Shown here: positions 1 to 6,164 of the stretch, piece by piece | Layout: every line of letters begins with the position of its first letter | Numbering within the stretch: the first letter of the stretch is position 1 | Origin: Bacteroidales bacterium UBA1751 | Lineage (GTDB): Bacteria; Bacteroidota; Bacteroidia; Bacteroidales; UBA932 | Direction of reading: 5' to 3' | DNA length: 6,164 bases | Assembly: GCA_002315995.1 (NCBI GenBank) | Contig: DCHN01000032.1 | Location: forward strand, 1 to 6,164 | The notes under the pieces: generated by a model | Seen by the model: the letters and a program-made list of their open reading frames with translations, nothing else | Told to the model about the DNA's origin: nothing | Database searches by the model: none | Made by a program: the position numbers and the translations under genes

Positions 1-57
1 TCTCTGTTACGGTCAGAAAATGTAAATTCAGAGAGGGTCCAATAATCAGATGTGTAT

Positions 58-2061
58 ATGCTGAGAAGAGTTTGTTTGGTGCAATTTGCCTCTGTTGCGG
101 CATGCTGCCTCTTTGCGGTGAGTGCTGTGGGTGCAACACTACGGCTGCCGGCATATTCACAGGATACCATAAAGAGAGGAACGGATACCCTGAGCTATAT
201 TGTGGTAAACGGCAGCGGTCCGCTCTCTGAAAGGAACTCAAGGTTCAGCCCCGGAACGCATGTGCACCGCTTCGATGACATTCCGCAGGCAAGCTCAATA
301 ACATCATTGGGAGATATACTCAAGAAGGAGACTACGCTCTACATAAAGGAGTACGGGCGCGGTATGAGTTCATACATTTCGGTGCGGGGTACCTCATCTT
401 CCCATACCTCAATAGATTGGAACGGCGAGTCATTCTCAATGCCTACCATGGGGCAGGCAGACCTCAGCCACATCCCGCTCTATTTCTTTGACAACCTCAG
501 CCTCAATTTGGGCGGAGGAAGCACCCTGTACGGAAACGGAAGCATTGGTGGGAACATACAGCTTGAGATAAATCCGCAGTTCGCCGACCAGGCGGGCACA
601 GTGGTAGCATCCGATACATCTGAGCATGGCTTGCAGCTTACAGGAGGCGATATAACCATAAAAGGTGGCAGTTACGAGACGTTTTTCACAGGTGCCACCG
701 CCAAATATGCCTCACGCAGATGGGCAGGGCGTACAGCACTCTATTGGAACGGGGCGAACAATGCCTTTTCATTTGAGAACAACACCAAGCCGGGGCACCC
801 CAGCGAGCGCCAGCATAATGCGCAGTTCAGCAATTGGGGAGTCTATCAGCAGGTAGCGCACCGTTTCAAAAATAGTTCAGATCTCATTCTGGACCTGATG
901 CACCTTGACTTCTACAGGCATATCCAGCCCTCTGTGGCGAACAATGACAACCCTGTGTCGTGGCATACCATTGCCGATAGAAATACAAAAGTATCCTTGA
1001 AATGGCGCGGTACAACAGGGGAAGACGGGAGATGCGAATCGGCGTGGCGCTACAATGGCGGAATATCATACAACAGGGACTATGAACATTATGAGGGAGA
1101 TGTAATTGCATCTGACCGCTATACCGCCAGTGCGGGTGCGGAGTGGGAGAGGGGCAGGTGGAGAGTCAAGGCCGGAGGAAGATGTGAGTATATAAAACCT
1201 GAAGTGGAGTCATATGGAAGCGGCACATACGAGTGGCGTTCCGAGCTCTACGCTCTGGCATTCTGGAGGCCTCTGAACTCCTTGAGCATTGGTGGTGGCT
1301 TGCGTGGCTCTTTTGTAACGGGAACTACAATTCCTGTGCAGCCTGTTTTGAATGCCAAATATACGCCTTTTCCTTGGCTGGCTTTCCGTGCTTCGGCATC
1401 AAAGAGTACAAAGGTTCCTACTCTCAATGACAAGTATTGGGGAGGGGTGAATGCTTATCTTAGGCCTGAAAAGGGCACTACATACGAAGGTGGAGCCGAT
1501 TTCTCCTCCATTGTGGGAAAATGGAGCCTTTCGGCCTTTGCAACATATTACAACACCACTGTTGAGGATTGGATACGATGGCTGCCGGCAGGTGAGGTGT
1601 GGCGTCCGAAAAACATTCCAAAGGTGAGGAGCAATGGAGTGGAGTGTGGTTTCTCTGCATCCGGTGTATATGGTAATACCACAATAAAGGTTAATGGGGG
1701 CTATTCCTACACCGATGTGAAGAAACTTGAATCATATCTTGCGGGAGATCCTTCAGTAGGAAGACAGTTGGCTTATCAACCATACCATATTGCCAATTTG
1801 AGTGTAGGGGTGAGCTGGCGCAAATGGGAGACAATTATTGGGTACGGCTATACGGGAGAGAGAACAACTACAGATATGTTCGATTATCTTGACCCTTACT
1901 CCTTGCTGGACCTCTCTCTGTTGAGGGAAGTCTCTATTTTTTCAAAGAGTTGTTCCTTATGCGCTGAATTGAAAAATATTCTTAATTCCAGTTATCAGAA
2001 TGTAAAATTCTATGCTATGCCCGGAATAAATTTCATGATCAGCGCCAGGATAATGCTTTAG
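58..2061 (+). CDS. TonB-dependent outer-membrane receptor (BtuB-like, non-SusC type)
   Basis: This is a gated beta-barrel that imports a ligand across the outer membrane using energy from TonB-ExbBD. The N-terminus is a Sec signal peptide: basic LRR, then a hydrophobic stretch ending near VGA. A TonB-box-like segment (DTLSYIVV) follows at about residues 45-52, numbered from the GTG at 52. The plug spans about residues 75-175 and has the usual landmarks: SLGDILKKE, ISVRGTSS, and the closing STLYGNGSIGGNIQLE. The rest is barrel, ending in NSSYQNVKFYAMPGINFMISARIML, a typical final strand except for a terminal Leu instead of an aromatic residue. About 667 residues is normal for siderophore/cobalamin-type receptors. 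It is too short for SusC and lacks the carboxypeptidase-regulatory-like N-terminal domain. I prefer ATG at 58 because it directly precedes the signal peptide; GTG at 52 is in frame and possible. The substrate is unknown. Confidence 0.92.
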   Translation: MLRRVCLVQFASVAACCLFAVSAVGATLRLPAYSQDTIKRGTDTLSYIVVNGSGPLSERNSRFSPGTHVHRFDDIPQASSITSLGDILKKETTLYIKEYGRGMSSYISVRGTSSSHTSIDWNGESFSMPTMGQADLSHIPLYFFDNLSLNLGGGSTLYGNGSIGGNIQLEINPQFADQAGTVVASDTSEHGLQLTGGDITIKGGSYETFFTGATAKYASRRWAGRTALYWNGANNAFSFENNTKPGHPSERQHNAQFSNWGVYQQVAHRFKNSSDLILDLMHLDFYRHIQPSVANNDNPVSWHTIADRNTKVSLKWRGTTGEDGRCESAWRYNGGISYNRDYEHYEGDVIASDRYTASAGAEWERGRWRVKAGGRCEYIKPEVESYGSGTYEWRSELYALAFWRPLNSLSIGGGLRGSFVTGTTIPVQPVLNAKYTPFPWLAFRASASKSTKVPTLNDKYWGGVNAYLRPEKGTTYEGGADFSSIVGKWSLSAFATYYNTTVEDWIRWLPAGEVWRPKNIPKVRSNGVECGFSASGVYGNTTIKVNGGYSYTDVKKLESYLAGDPSVGRQLAYQPYHIANLSVGVSWRKWETIIGYGYTGERTTTDMFDYLDPYSLLDLSLLREVSIFSKSCSLCAELKNILNSSYQNVKFYAMPGINFMISARIML

Positions 2062-2109
2062 GTTGCGTCTTGTTTTTTTTCTAGCTGCTTCTTGGTTGGA
2101 AAAAATTAC

Positions 2110-2117
2110 TATATTTG
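2110..2117 (+). promoter_or_regulatory. Putative Bacteroidota -7 promoter element for the Ig-TonB gene
   Basis: TATATTTG matches the Bacteroidota -7 consensus TAnnTTTG exactly and lies 25 bases before the ATG at 2142, leaving room for a short leader. The -33 half is weak: the nearest TTG (2092-2094) gives a 15-base spacer, shorter than the usual 19-21. It could drive the three-gene set 2142-5548 independently of the receptor upstream. Confidence 0.4.
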
Positions 2118-2141
2118 TAAATTATCGCGAAATATATAGTT

Positions 2142-2867
2142 ATGATGTGTAATTTAAGGAACGGGATTGTCACTTTTGCAGTTGCCTTACTGGTATCTAC
2201 GTCTGTTTTTGCGCAGGGGGCTAAAGTGCAGTCAATGGCTATGACCAGGGCTAAGGTTGAGGTGGTAGAGGGGAAGAATGCCAGACTCTCTGTGAAATGC
2301 AAGCCGGAGAATGCGGATGTAAGTGGGATGACATGGAAATCATCTGATCCGTCGGTGGCAAAGGTTGACTCCAATGGAAATATTGTTGCCATAAAGCCGG
2401 GTACTGTTACAATTACTGCGGCTCTTGGAGGACTCTTTGCATACTGTAATGTCTCCATTCTTCCATCTGGAGCAGGTGGGGCAGCGCAGGGAGCAGCTCC
2501 TGCCGGTCAGAAGGCTGGTGCTAGAGGAGGTGCTGCGGAGAGAACATACATAGTTGCCGACATTGATGAAAAGCCAACCTTCCAGGGAGGTGACCAGAAC
2601 TGTTTTGCCAGATGGGTTTACCAGAATATAGAGTATCCTGAAATGGCAATGGAAAATGGAATATCGGGGCGCGTGACGCTTCAGTTCGTTGTTGATATAA
2701 ACGGTTCAGTTGTTGAAGTCAAGGTGGCCAGAGGCGTTGACAGACTTCTTGACAAGGAGGCTGTTCGTGTTGTATCAAAATCTCCTTCATGGAAGCCGGG
2801 GCGTCTTGACGGAAAGCCTGTAAGGGTTAAGTTTACATTCCCTGTAACATTCAAGATTCATTATTGA
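2142..2867 (+). CDS. Secreted BIG2 Ig-like domain / TonB C-terminal domain fusion protein
   Basis: The protein has 241 residues. Residues 1-24 form a signal peptide (NLRNG, then VTFAVALLVSTSVFA) with a good signal-peptidase-I site at VFA|Q and no lipobox cysteine. Residues about 29-107 read as a BIG2-type bacterial Ig-like domain, with the typical core TWKSSDPSVAKVDSNGNIVAIKPGTVTITA. A Gly/Ala-rich linker covers about 109-133. Residues about 142-241 are a TonB C-terminal domain: FQGG, YPEMAMENGISGRVTLQFVVDINGSV, then LDKEAVRVV, SWKPGRLDGKPVRVKFTFPVTF. In the TonB family this domain contacts the TonB box of outer-membrane receptors. A classical TonB also has a permanent inner-membrane anchor and a proline-rich spacer, and neither is seen here. 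The product may therefore be a soluble periplasmic protein, or the signal may remain uncleaved as an anchor. It lies 80 bases after the receptor and 48 bases before the epimerase. Domain calls are firm; function is open. Confidence 0.88.
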   Translation: MMCNLRNGIVTFAVALLVSTSVFAQGAKVQSMAMTRAKVEVVEGKNARLSVKCKPENADVSGMTWKSSDPSVAKVDSNGNIVAIKPGTVTITAALGGLFAYCNVSILPSGAGGAAQGAAPAGQKAGARGGAAERTYIVADIDEKPTFQGGDQNCFARWVYQNIEYPEMAMENGISGRVTLQFVVDINGSVVEVKVARGVDRLLDKEAVRVVSKSPSWKPGRLDGKPVRVKFTFPVTFKIHY

Positions 2868-2915
2868 TATCCTTGTAAGTAACAAACAGCAAAACAATAA
2901 AAAAATAATAGAGAT

Positions 2916-4079
2916 ATGAGTACTCGTAGAGGATTTTTGAAAGCAGCCGGACTGGCTACGGCGGCAGCTGCACTTTGGACACCATCTGACCTTTTTGCAA
3001 AGGCTGAAAAACCAAGCGGAAGTAAGAAACTCCAGCTCGATTGGGAGGATTTCCAGGGAGTTATGAAGTTCACCTTCCACATTTCCGGATCTTCAAGAAC
3101 AACCACCCCTATTGTAATTACAAGAATCACCTGGGATGGTTATACAGGTTATGGTGAAGCTGCAATGCCTCCATATCTTGGTGAGACACAGGCTTCATGC
3201 CACGAGTTCTACAAAAAGGTTGTTGCTGACGTATTTCCTAAGTTCGACAATCCTTTCCAGATTGAGGATATAATGAAGGCTTGTGACAAGCTCACAACCA
3301 ACAATACTGCTGCAAAGGCTTCAATTGATATTGCTCTTCATGACCTTTGCGGAAACATTATGGGCCAGCCTTGGTGGAAGATGTGGGGATTCGATGCAAA
3401 GAAGGCTCCGTACACCTGCTATACCATTGGATATGATGAGTCTGATGAGAAACTCGATGAGAAACTCAAAGAGGCCAACTGGAACAAGATCATTAAGGTT
3501 AAGCTTGGCATGACCGAGAAGGAGGACAAGAGAATGATTGAGTTCATCCGTGCCCGTGACAGCAGAAATATAGTAGTTGATGCAAACCAGGGATGGAAGG
3601 ATAAATATTATGCTCTTGATATGATTAACTGGCTCAAGGAGAAGGGTGTTACCATGATTGAGCAGCCTATGGGCAAATACGATCTTGAGGAGATTGCATG
3701 GGTTACTGAGCGCAGTCCTCTTCCAATTATGGCTGACGAGTCTTGCCAGAGACTGTCTGATATCAAGAAGCTTAAAGGTGTATTCACCGGTATAAATATT
3801 AAGCTCATGAAGTGTACCGGTCTTTATGAGGCGCGCCAGATGATTACTATGGCAGAGCAGAACCATATGAAACTTATGGTTGGCTGTATGACTGAGACAT
3901 CAGTTGCAATCTCTGCCGCTGCCCAGATATCTCCTAAGGTTGAGTGGGCTGACCTCGATGGCAACTACCTCCTTGGCAACGACTGCTTCAATGGAATGAA
4001 GCTTGTTGACGGCCGCATCACCCTTGAGGACAAACCTGGTTTGGGTCTTACCAAGAAGCCAGGAATCATTAAGCTTTAG
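2916..4079 (+). CDS. Dipeptide epimerase (enolase superfamily, L-Ala-D/L-Glu epimerase type) with Tat signal
   Basis: This belongs to the mandelate racemase/muconate-lactonising group of the enolase superfamily and probably epimerises the C-terminal residue of dipeptides such as L-Ala-D/L-Glu from peptidoglycan turnover. The N-terminus is a textbook twin-arginine signal: TRRGFLK at residues 3-9, an Ala-rich hydrophobic stretch, and an AKA|E cleavage site after residue 30. The capping domain covers about 38-160 (GYGEAAMPPYLGET). The barrel carries all expected catalytic parts: KVK with Lys194/Lys196, metal ligands Asp222 (VDANQGW), Glu249 (EQP) and Asp274 (ADES), and the opposite-face base Lys296 (NIKL). 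The DLD motif at Asp346/Asp348 is the one that binds the substrate amino group in dipeptide epimerases and separates them from muconate and succinylbenzoate enzymes. The ATG at 2916 follows an A-rich leader with no clear Shine-Dalgarno, typical of Bacteroidota. Its stop overlaps the start of the CstA gene. Exact dipeptide preference cannot be read from the sequence. Confidence 0.93.
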   Translation: MSTRRGFLKAAGLATAAAALWTPSDLFAKAEKPSGSKKLQLDWEDFQGVMKFTFHISGSSRTTTPIVITRITWDGYTGYGEAAMPPYLGETQASCHEFYKKVVADVFPKFDNPFQIEDIMKACDKLTTNNTAAKASIDIALHDLCGNIMGQPWWKMWGFDAKKAPYTCYTIGYDESDEKLDEKLKEANWNKIIKVKLGMTEKEDKRMIEFIRARDSRNIVVDANQGWKDKYYALDMINWLKEKGVTMIEQPMGKYDLEEIAWVTERSPLPIMADESCQRLSDIKKLKGVFTGINIKLMKCTGLYEARQMITMAEQNHMKLMVGCMTETSVAISAAAQISPKVEWADLDGNYLLGNDCFNGMKLVDGRITLEDKPGLGLTKKPGIIKL

Positions 4080-5548
4080 TGGTTACTTTTTTAATCTGTC
4101 TGGCCGTTCTTGTCTTTGGGAACCTGCTTTATGGCAGGTTCATTGAACGGCGCTTTGGCGTTGATCCTAACAGAGAAACTCCTTTGATGCGTCTTGAAGA
4201 TGGCGTGGATTTTGTTCCTATGCCTACTTGGAAGATGTTTATCATCCAGTTCCTGAATATTGCCGGTTTAGGACCAATCTTCGGAGCCATGCTTGGAATA
4301 GCATTTGGTCCAATGGCTTTTGTCTGGATTGTACTTGGGAACATTTTTCTTGGTTCAATGCATGATTATATGGCGGGAATGCTCTCTCTGCGCAACGATG
4401 GCCGCAATGCTCCCACCATAATAGGTGCTTTTTTGGGAAGAAATGCCAAGAAAGCAATGATGGTTGTAACAATGTTTCTGCTGGTGGCTACTGGAGTTTC
4501 ATTCAGTGTTGGTCCTGCAGATTTGTTGCACGAACTTACTCAGTGGGACCGTTGGATTTGGCTTTTATGCATCTTTGCATATTACATCTTTGCAACCGTT
4601 TTCCCAATAAACAAGATAATAGGACGCATCTATCCTGTTTTTGGCATCCTTCTGTTGCTTATGGCCCTGATGATACTCTCTGTGATGTTGTTCAAATCGT
4701 TCACCGGCCAGATACAGATGGTTGAGATGGATCTTAACAGTTTCCATAATTTCCACTTCGCATCCGGCAAATATCCCATGATTCCTGTTATGTGCATTGT
4801 TATCTCGTGTGGGGCAATGTCTGGATTTCATGGAACACAGTCGCCGTTAATGGCGCGTTGCATGGTAAGTGAAACTCAGGGAAGACGTGTTTTTCACAAT
4901 GCAATGATGGTGGAGGGTGTTGTTACTCTTATTTGGGCTGCCGCTGCCGCTGCATTTTATGGTGGTATTGAGGGGTTGAACCAACAAATGGCAGATGGAA
5001 ATTCAACGGCCGTGCTGGTTAATCGTATCTGCAACTCCTGGCTTGGTGTGGTTGGAGCTATATTGGCAATTGTGGGAATAATTGTGTGCCCAATATCAAC
5101 GGGGGATACTGCCATGCGTAGCGCCCGTTTGATTATTGCCGATAATCTGCATATAGACCAGAGAAAGATTGGGATGCGTCTGCTTGTGGCATTGCCCTGC
5201 TTTGCAGTGGTGTTTGTTCTCTCAAGATTGAATTTTGACAATGTTTGGAGTATGGTTGGAATATGCAACCAGTTCCTTTCAATGATAATGTTGTGGACCA
5301 TCTCCGTTTTCTTGGGTAACAATATAAAGGGCAGGGCCTATCTTATCTCCGCAATTCCAGCAACCTTCATGACTTTTATTGTTGTATCATACGCCTTTGT
5401 GGCACCTCACTCAAGCGGTGGTCTGGCGTTGAACCTTACTATGGGCCGCATTACAGGTATTGCTGTAGCGTTAGCCTGTTTGTGCATCTTTCTGCATAGA
5501 ATTCGTAAAAACATGCCAACTGGCCTGGATGCCAGTAATCTGAGCTAA
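4079..5548 (+). CDS. cstA: CstA-family carbon starvation / peptide transporter, short form
   Basis: This is a polytopic inner-membrane protein of 489 residues with about 12 hydrophobic segments. CstA-family landmarks are NIAGLGPIFGAMLGIAFGP (about 60-78), GNIFLGSMHDY (87-97), GFHGTQSPLMAR (249-260), GDTAMRSAR (342-350) and WSMVGICNQFL (390-400). CstA and its relatives (BtsT/YjiY) are associated with uptake of peptides or pyruvate during nutrient limitation. Escherichia coli CstA is about 700 residues, so this is the shorter version lacking the extra C-terminal helices; nothing suggests truncation, since it ends at a clean TAA. The start is GTG at 4079, whose G is the last base of the epimerase TAG (TAGTG). 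An in-frame TAA at 4070-4072 rules out a longer start, so translation is probably coupled to the epimerase. Pairing with a dipeptide epimerase favours a peptide substrate, which is an inference. Confidence 0.92.
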   Translation: MVTFLICLAVLVFGNLLYGRFIERRFGVDPNRETPLMRLEDGVDFVPMPTWKMFIIQFLNIAGLGPIFGAMLGIAFGPMAFVWIVLGNIFLGSMHDYMAGMLSLRNDGRNAPTIIGAFLGRNAKKAMMVVTMFLLVATGVSFSVGPADLLHELTQWDRWIWLLCIFAYYIFATVFPINKIIGRIYPVFGILLLLMALMILSVMLFKSFTGQIQMVEMDLNSFHNFHFASGKYPMIPVMCIVISCGAMSGFHGTQSPLMARCMVSETQGRRVFHNAMMVEGVVTLIWAAAAAAFYGGIEGLNQQMADGNSTAVLVNRICNSWLGVVGAILAIVGIIVCPISTGDTAMRSARLIIADNLHIDQRKIGMRLLVALPCFAVVFVLSRLNFDNVWSMVGICNQFLSMIMLWTISVFLGNNIKGRAYLISAIPATFMTFIVVSYAFVAPHSSGGLALNLTMGRITGIAVALACLCIFLHRIRKNMPTGLDASNLS

Positions 5549-5551
5549 CTT

Positions 5552-5572
5552 TTTCCTGCGGGAAATCTTTTT
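5552..5572 (+). terminator. Weak intrinsic terminator after cstA
   Basis: Three bases after the cstA stop, TTTCC (5552-5556) can pair with GGAAA (5561-5565) across a TGCG loop. The sequence TCTTTTT follows directly. The stem is only 5 bp and AU-rich at its base, so termination may be partial. The GC-rich hairpins that begin 11 bases later could help stop transcription or protect the 3' end of the message. Confidence 0.45.
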
Positions 5573-5582
5573 GAACGAGCAA

Positions 5583-5693
5583 GGGCGTCACCAGACGCCT
5601 AGCAGAGGCCGCGAGGCCGCCGCCGCGCGGTGGCCAATGGCATCCCTATCCGGCCACGTCGAAGGCTTCCGCGCCTTCTCCCGCTTCCTCGAG
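5583..5693. other. GC-rich multi-hairpin intergenic element (structured RNA or palindromic repeat)
   Basis: About 111 bases with roughly 80 G or C (about 72%) lie between much more AT-rich sequences. Visible dyads are: GGCGTC/GACGCC around an ACCA loop (5584-5599); GGCC/GGCC around a GCGA tetraloop (5607-5618), a GNRA-type loop if transcribed; an 8-bp arm pair 5615-5622 with 5628-5635 (one G-U, 5-base loop); GTGGCC 5630-5635 with GGCCAC 5652-5657; and GAAGGC/GCCTTC (5661-5678) around TTCCGC. The middle three share bases, so they are mutually exclusive folds. The element lies after the cstA terminator and before the next promoter, so it would be either a cstA 3' UTR or an untranscribed DNA element. 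I recognise no named RNA family or repeat. An open frame crosses it, but nothing supports translation. Confidence 0.5.
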
Positions 5694-5729
5694 ATTGACA
5701 AGGAGATTAAGACCAATGTTGTGAAACTA

Positions 5730-5759
5730 TTGGATGATAAAAAATTAGTCGTATTTTTG
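5730..5759 (+). promoter_or_regulatory. Bacteroidota-type promoter for the partial downstream gene
   Basis: A TTG -33 element at 5730-5732 is separated by 19 bases from TATTTTTG at 5752-5759, an exact match to the TAnnTTTG -7 consensus. Transcription would start near 5765, giving a leader of about 40 AT-rich bases before the ATG at 5803. This implies the final gene is transcribed separately from the epimerase-cstA operon. Confidence 0.6.
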
Positions 5760-5802
5760 CATTGTTTTAACAAGATATTAAAACGAAGCAAATATTATTA
5801 AA

Positions 5803-6164
5803 ATGAACGCAATTATAAGCATATTAGGCACTCAGATACAACTTTCACAAAGATTGAAAGAGCACTTGAAGGGCATTTCTATTGGCGATATGCTTTCATT
5901 TGATTTTTTTGATGGAGAATATCGAGGCCTTAAGATGTTGTTTTTGAAACCCCAGGGAACAAAATCGACACCTCGCGAACTTGCGCTTGCGCAAGAACGA
6001 ATCGGGAAGGTTGTAGGTATACCTATAGTCTTTATTCTTGAACCATGTCCCGCTTATGAGCGACAACGATTGATTGAGAAGGATGTATTCTTTGTGATTT
6101 CCGACAATTTTGCGAATCTGCCGATGATTGTAGCAAATGAGAGAATACGCAAATCAGCATTTGC
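5803..6164 (+). CDS. 5' part of a putative MarR/winged-helix family protein, cut by the window edge
   Basis: An open frame begins at ATG 5803, after an A-rich leader and behind a good promoter. It runs without a stop for 120 codons to the window end, so the gene is incomplete here. The visible part is a soluble, mixed alpha/beta domain with no signal peptide or membrane segment. Recognisable stretches are LKMLFLKPQG (about 43-52), GIPIVFILEPCPAYERQRLIEKDVFFVISDNFANLPMIVA (about 72-111) and NERIRKSA. From memory this resembles the N-terminal part of proteins annotated as MarR-family or winged-helix regulators in Bacteroidota and Firmicutes. Their DNA-binding domain lies in the C-terminal half, outside this window, and they often precede an AbiEii/AbiGii-type nucleotidyltransferase gene. 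No helix-turn-helix is visible in the part present. The coding call is firm; the family call is tentative. Confidence 0.6.
   Translation, partial: MNAIISILGTQIQLSQRLKEHLKGISIGDMLSFDFFDGEYRGLKMLFLKPQGTKSTPRELALAQERIGKVVGIPIVFILEPCPAYERQRLIEKDVFFVISDNFANLPMIVANERIRKSAF

Noticed and set aside
1..51. Possible tail of an upstream gene before the receptor
   Set aside because: All three forward frames can be read, two ending at stops (TAA at 23-25 or 43-45), but too little sequence is present to choose one or name a product.
2070..2080. T-rich run (TTG followed by eight T) after the receptor gene, suggesting a terminator
   Set aside because: I could not find a convincing stem before it; the best candidate arms (GCGCC and GGTTGC) do not pair well, so it is not called as a terminator.
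2868..2875. TATCCTTG, a 7 of 8 match to the -7 promoter consensus before the epimerase
   Set aside because: There is no TTG-like -33 element at a usable spacing, and the 48-base gap is more simply explained by cotranscription with the preceding gene.
3321..3866. Minus-strand open frame of 181 codons
   Set aside because: It lies entirely opposite the epimerase, whose catalytic motifs are all intact, so it is a shadow of that coding sequence.
5571..5801. Open frame of 76 codons crossing the GC-rich element and ending one base before the next gene
   Set aside because: Its only start is a TTG inside the terminator T-run. Composition shifts sharply mid-frame, it contains the promoter of the next gene, and the translation (Arg/Ala-rich, then Lys-rich) matches nothing I recognise.
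5980..5995. CTTGCGC-TT-GCGCAAG inverted repeat
   Set aside because: It lies inside the coding frame of the downstream gene, encodes ordinary residues (LALAQ region), and has no other copy in the window.
6014..6025. Perfect 12-base palindrome TAGGTATACCTA
   Set aside because: It is internal to the same coding frame (VGIPI), far from the promoter, and unrepeated, so an operator role is not supported.

Overview
The window looks like chromosomal DNA from a gut-type Bacteroidota, most likely a Bacteroidales member. The evidence is an A-rich, largely Shine-Dalgarno-free set of gene starts, promoter elements of the TAnnTTTG type used by the Bacteroidota primary sigma factor, a TonB-dependent receptor next to a TonB C-terminal-domain protein, and the short (about 490-residue) form of CstA. 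Base composition is moderate, except for one strikingly GC-rich intergenic patch. No rRNA, tRNA, CRISPR array or insertion sequence was recognised.

Layout: (1) 58-2061, a complete outer-membrane TonB-dependent receptor with plug and barrel. (2) 2142-2867, a small secreted protein that joins a bacterial Ig-like (BIG2) domain to a TonB C-terminal domain, with a promoter-like -7 element just upstream. (3) 2916-4079, an enolase-superfamily dipeptide epimerase carrying a textbook twin-arginine export signal. (4) 4079-5548, a CstA-family inner-membrane transporter whose GTG start overlaps the epimerase stop by one base. (5) 5549-5802, an intergenic region with a weak terminator, a roughly 110-base cluster of GC-rich hairpins at about 72% GC, and then a good Bacteroidota promoter. 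(6) 5803-6164, the first 120 codons of a gene that runs off the window. It resembles a family of MarR/winged-helix proteins often found beside AbiEii-type nucleotidyltransferases.

All genes are on the plus strand. Genes 2-4 are closely spaced (48 bases, then a 1-base overlap) and probably form one operon. The simplest joint picture is dipeptide or peptidoglycan-peptide salvage: something crosses the outer membrane (perhaps through the receptor), L-Ala-D/L-Glu-type dipeptides are epimerised in the periplasm or cytoplasm, and CstA moves peptides or small carboxylates across the inner membrane. That linkage is inferred from gene order and family knowledge. The receptor's substrate cannot be read from the sequence.

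The most unusual items are the GC-rich hairpin cluster at 5583-5693, the Ig-TonB fusion without a retained membrane anchor, and the Tat-exported epimerase translationally coupled to CstA.
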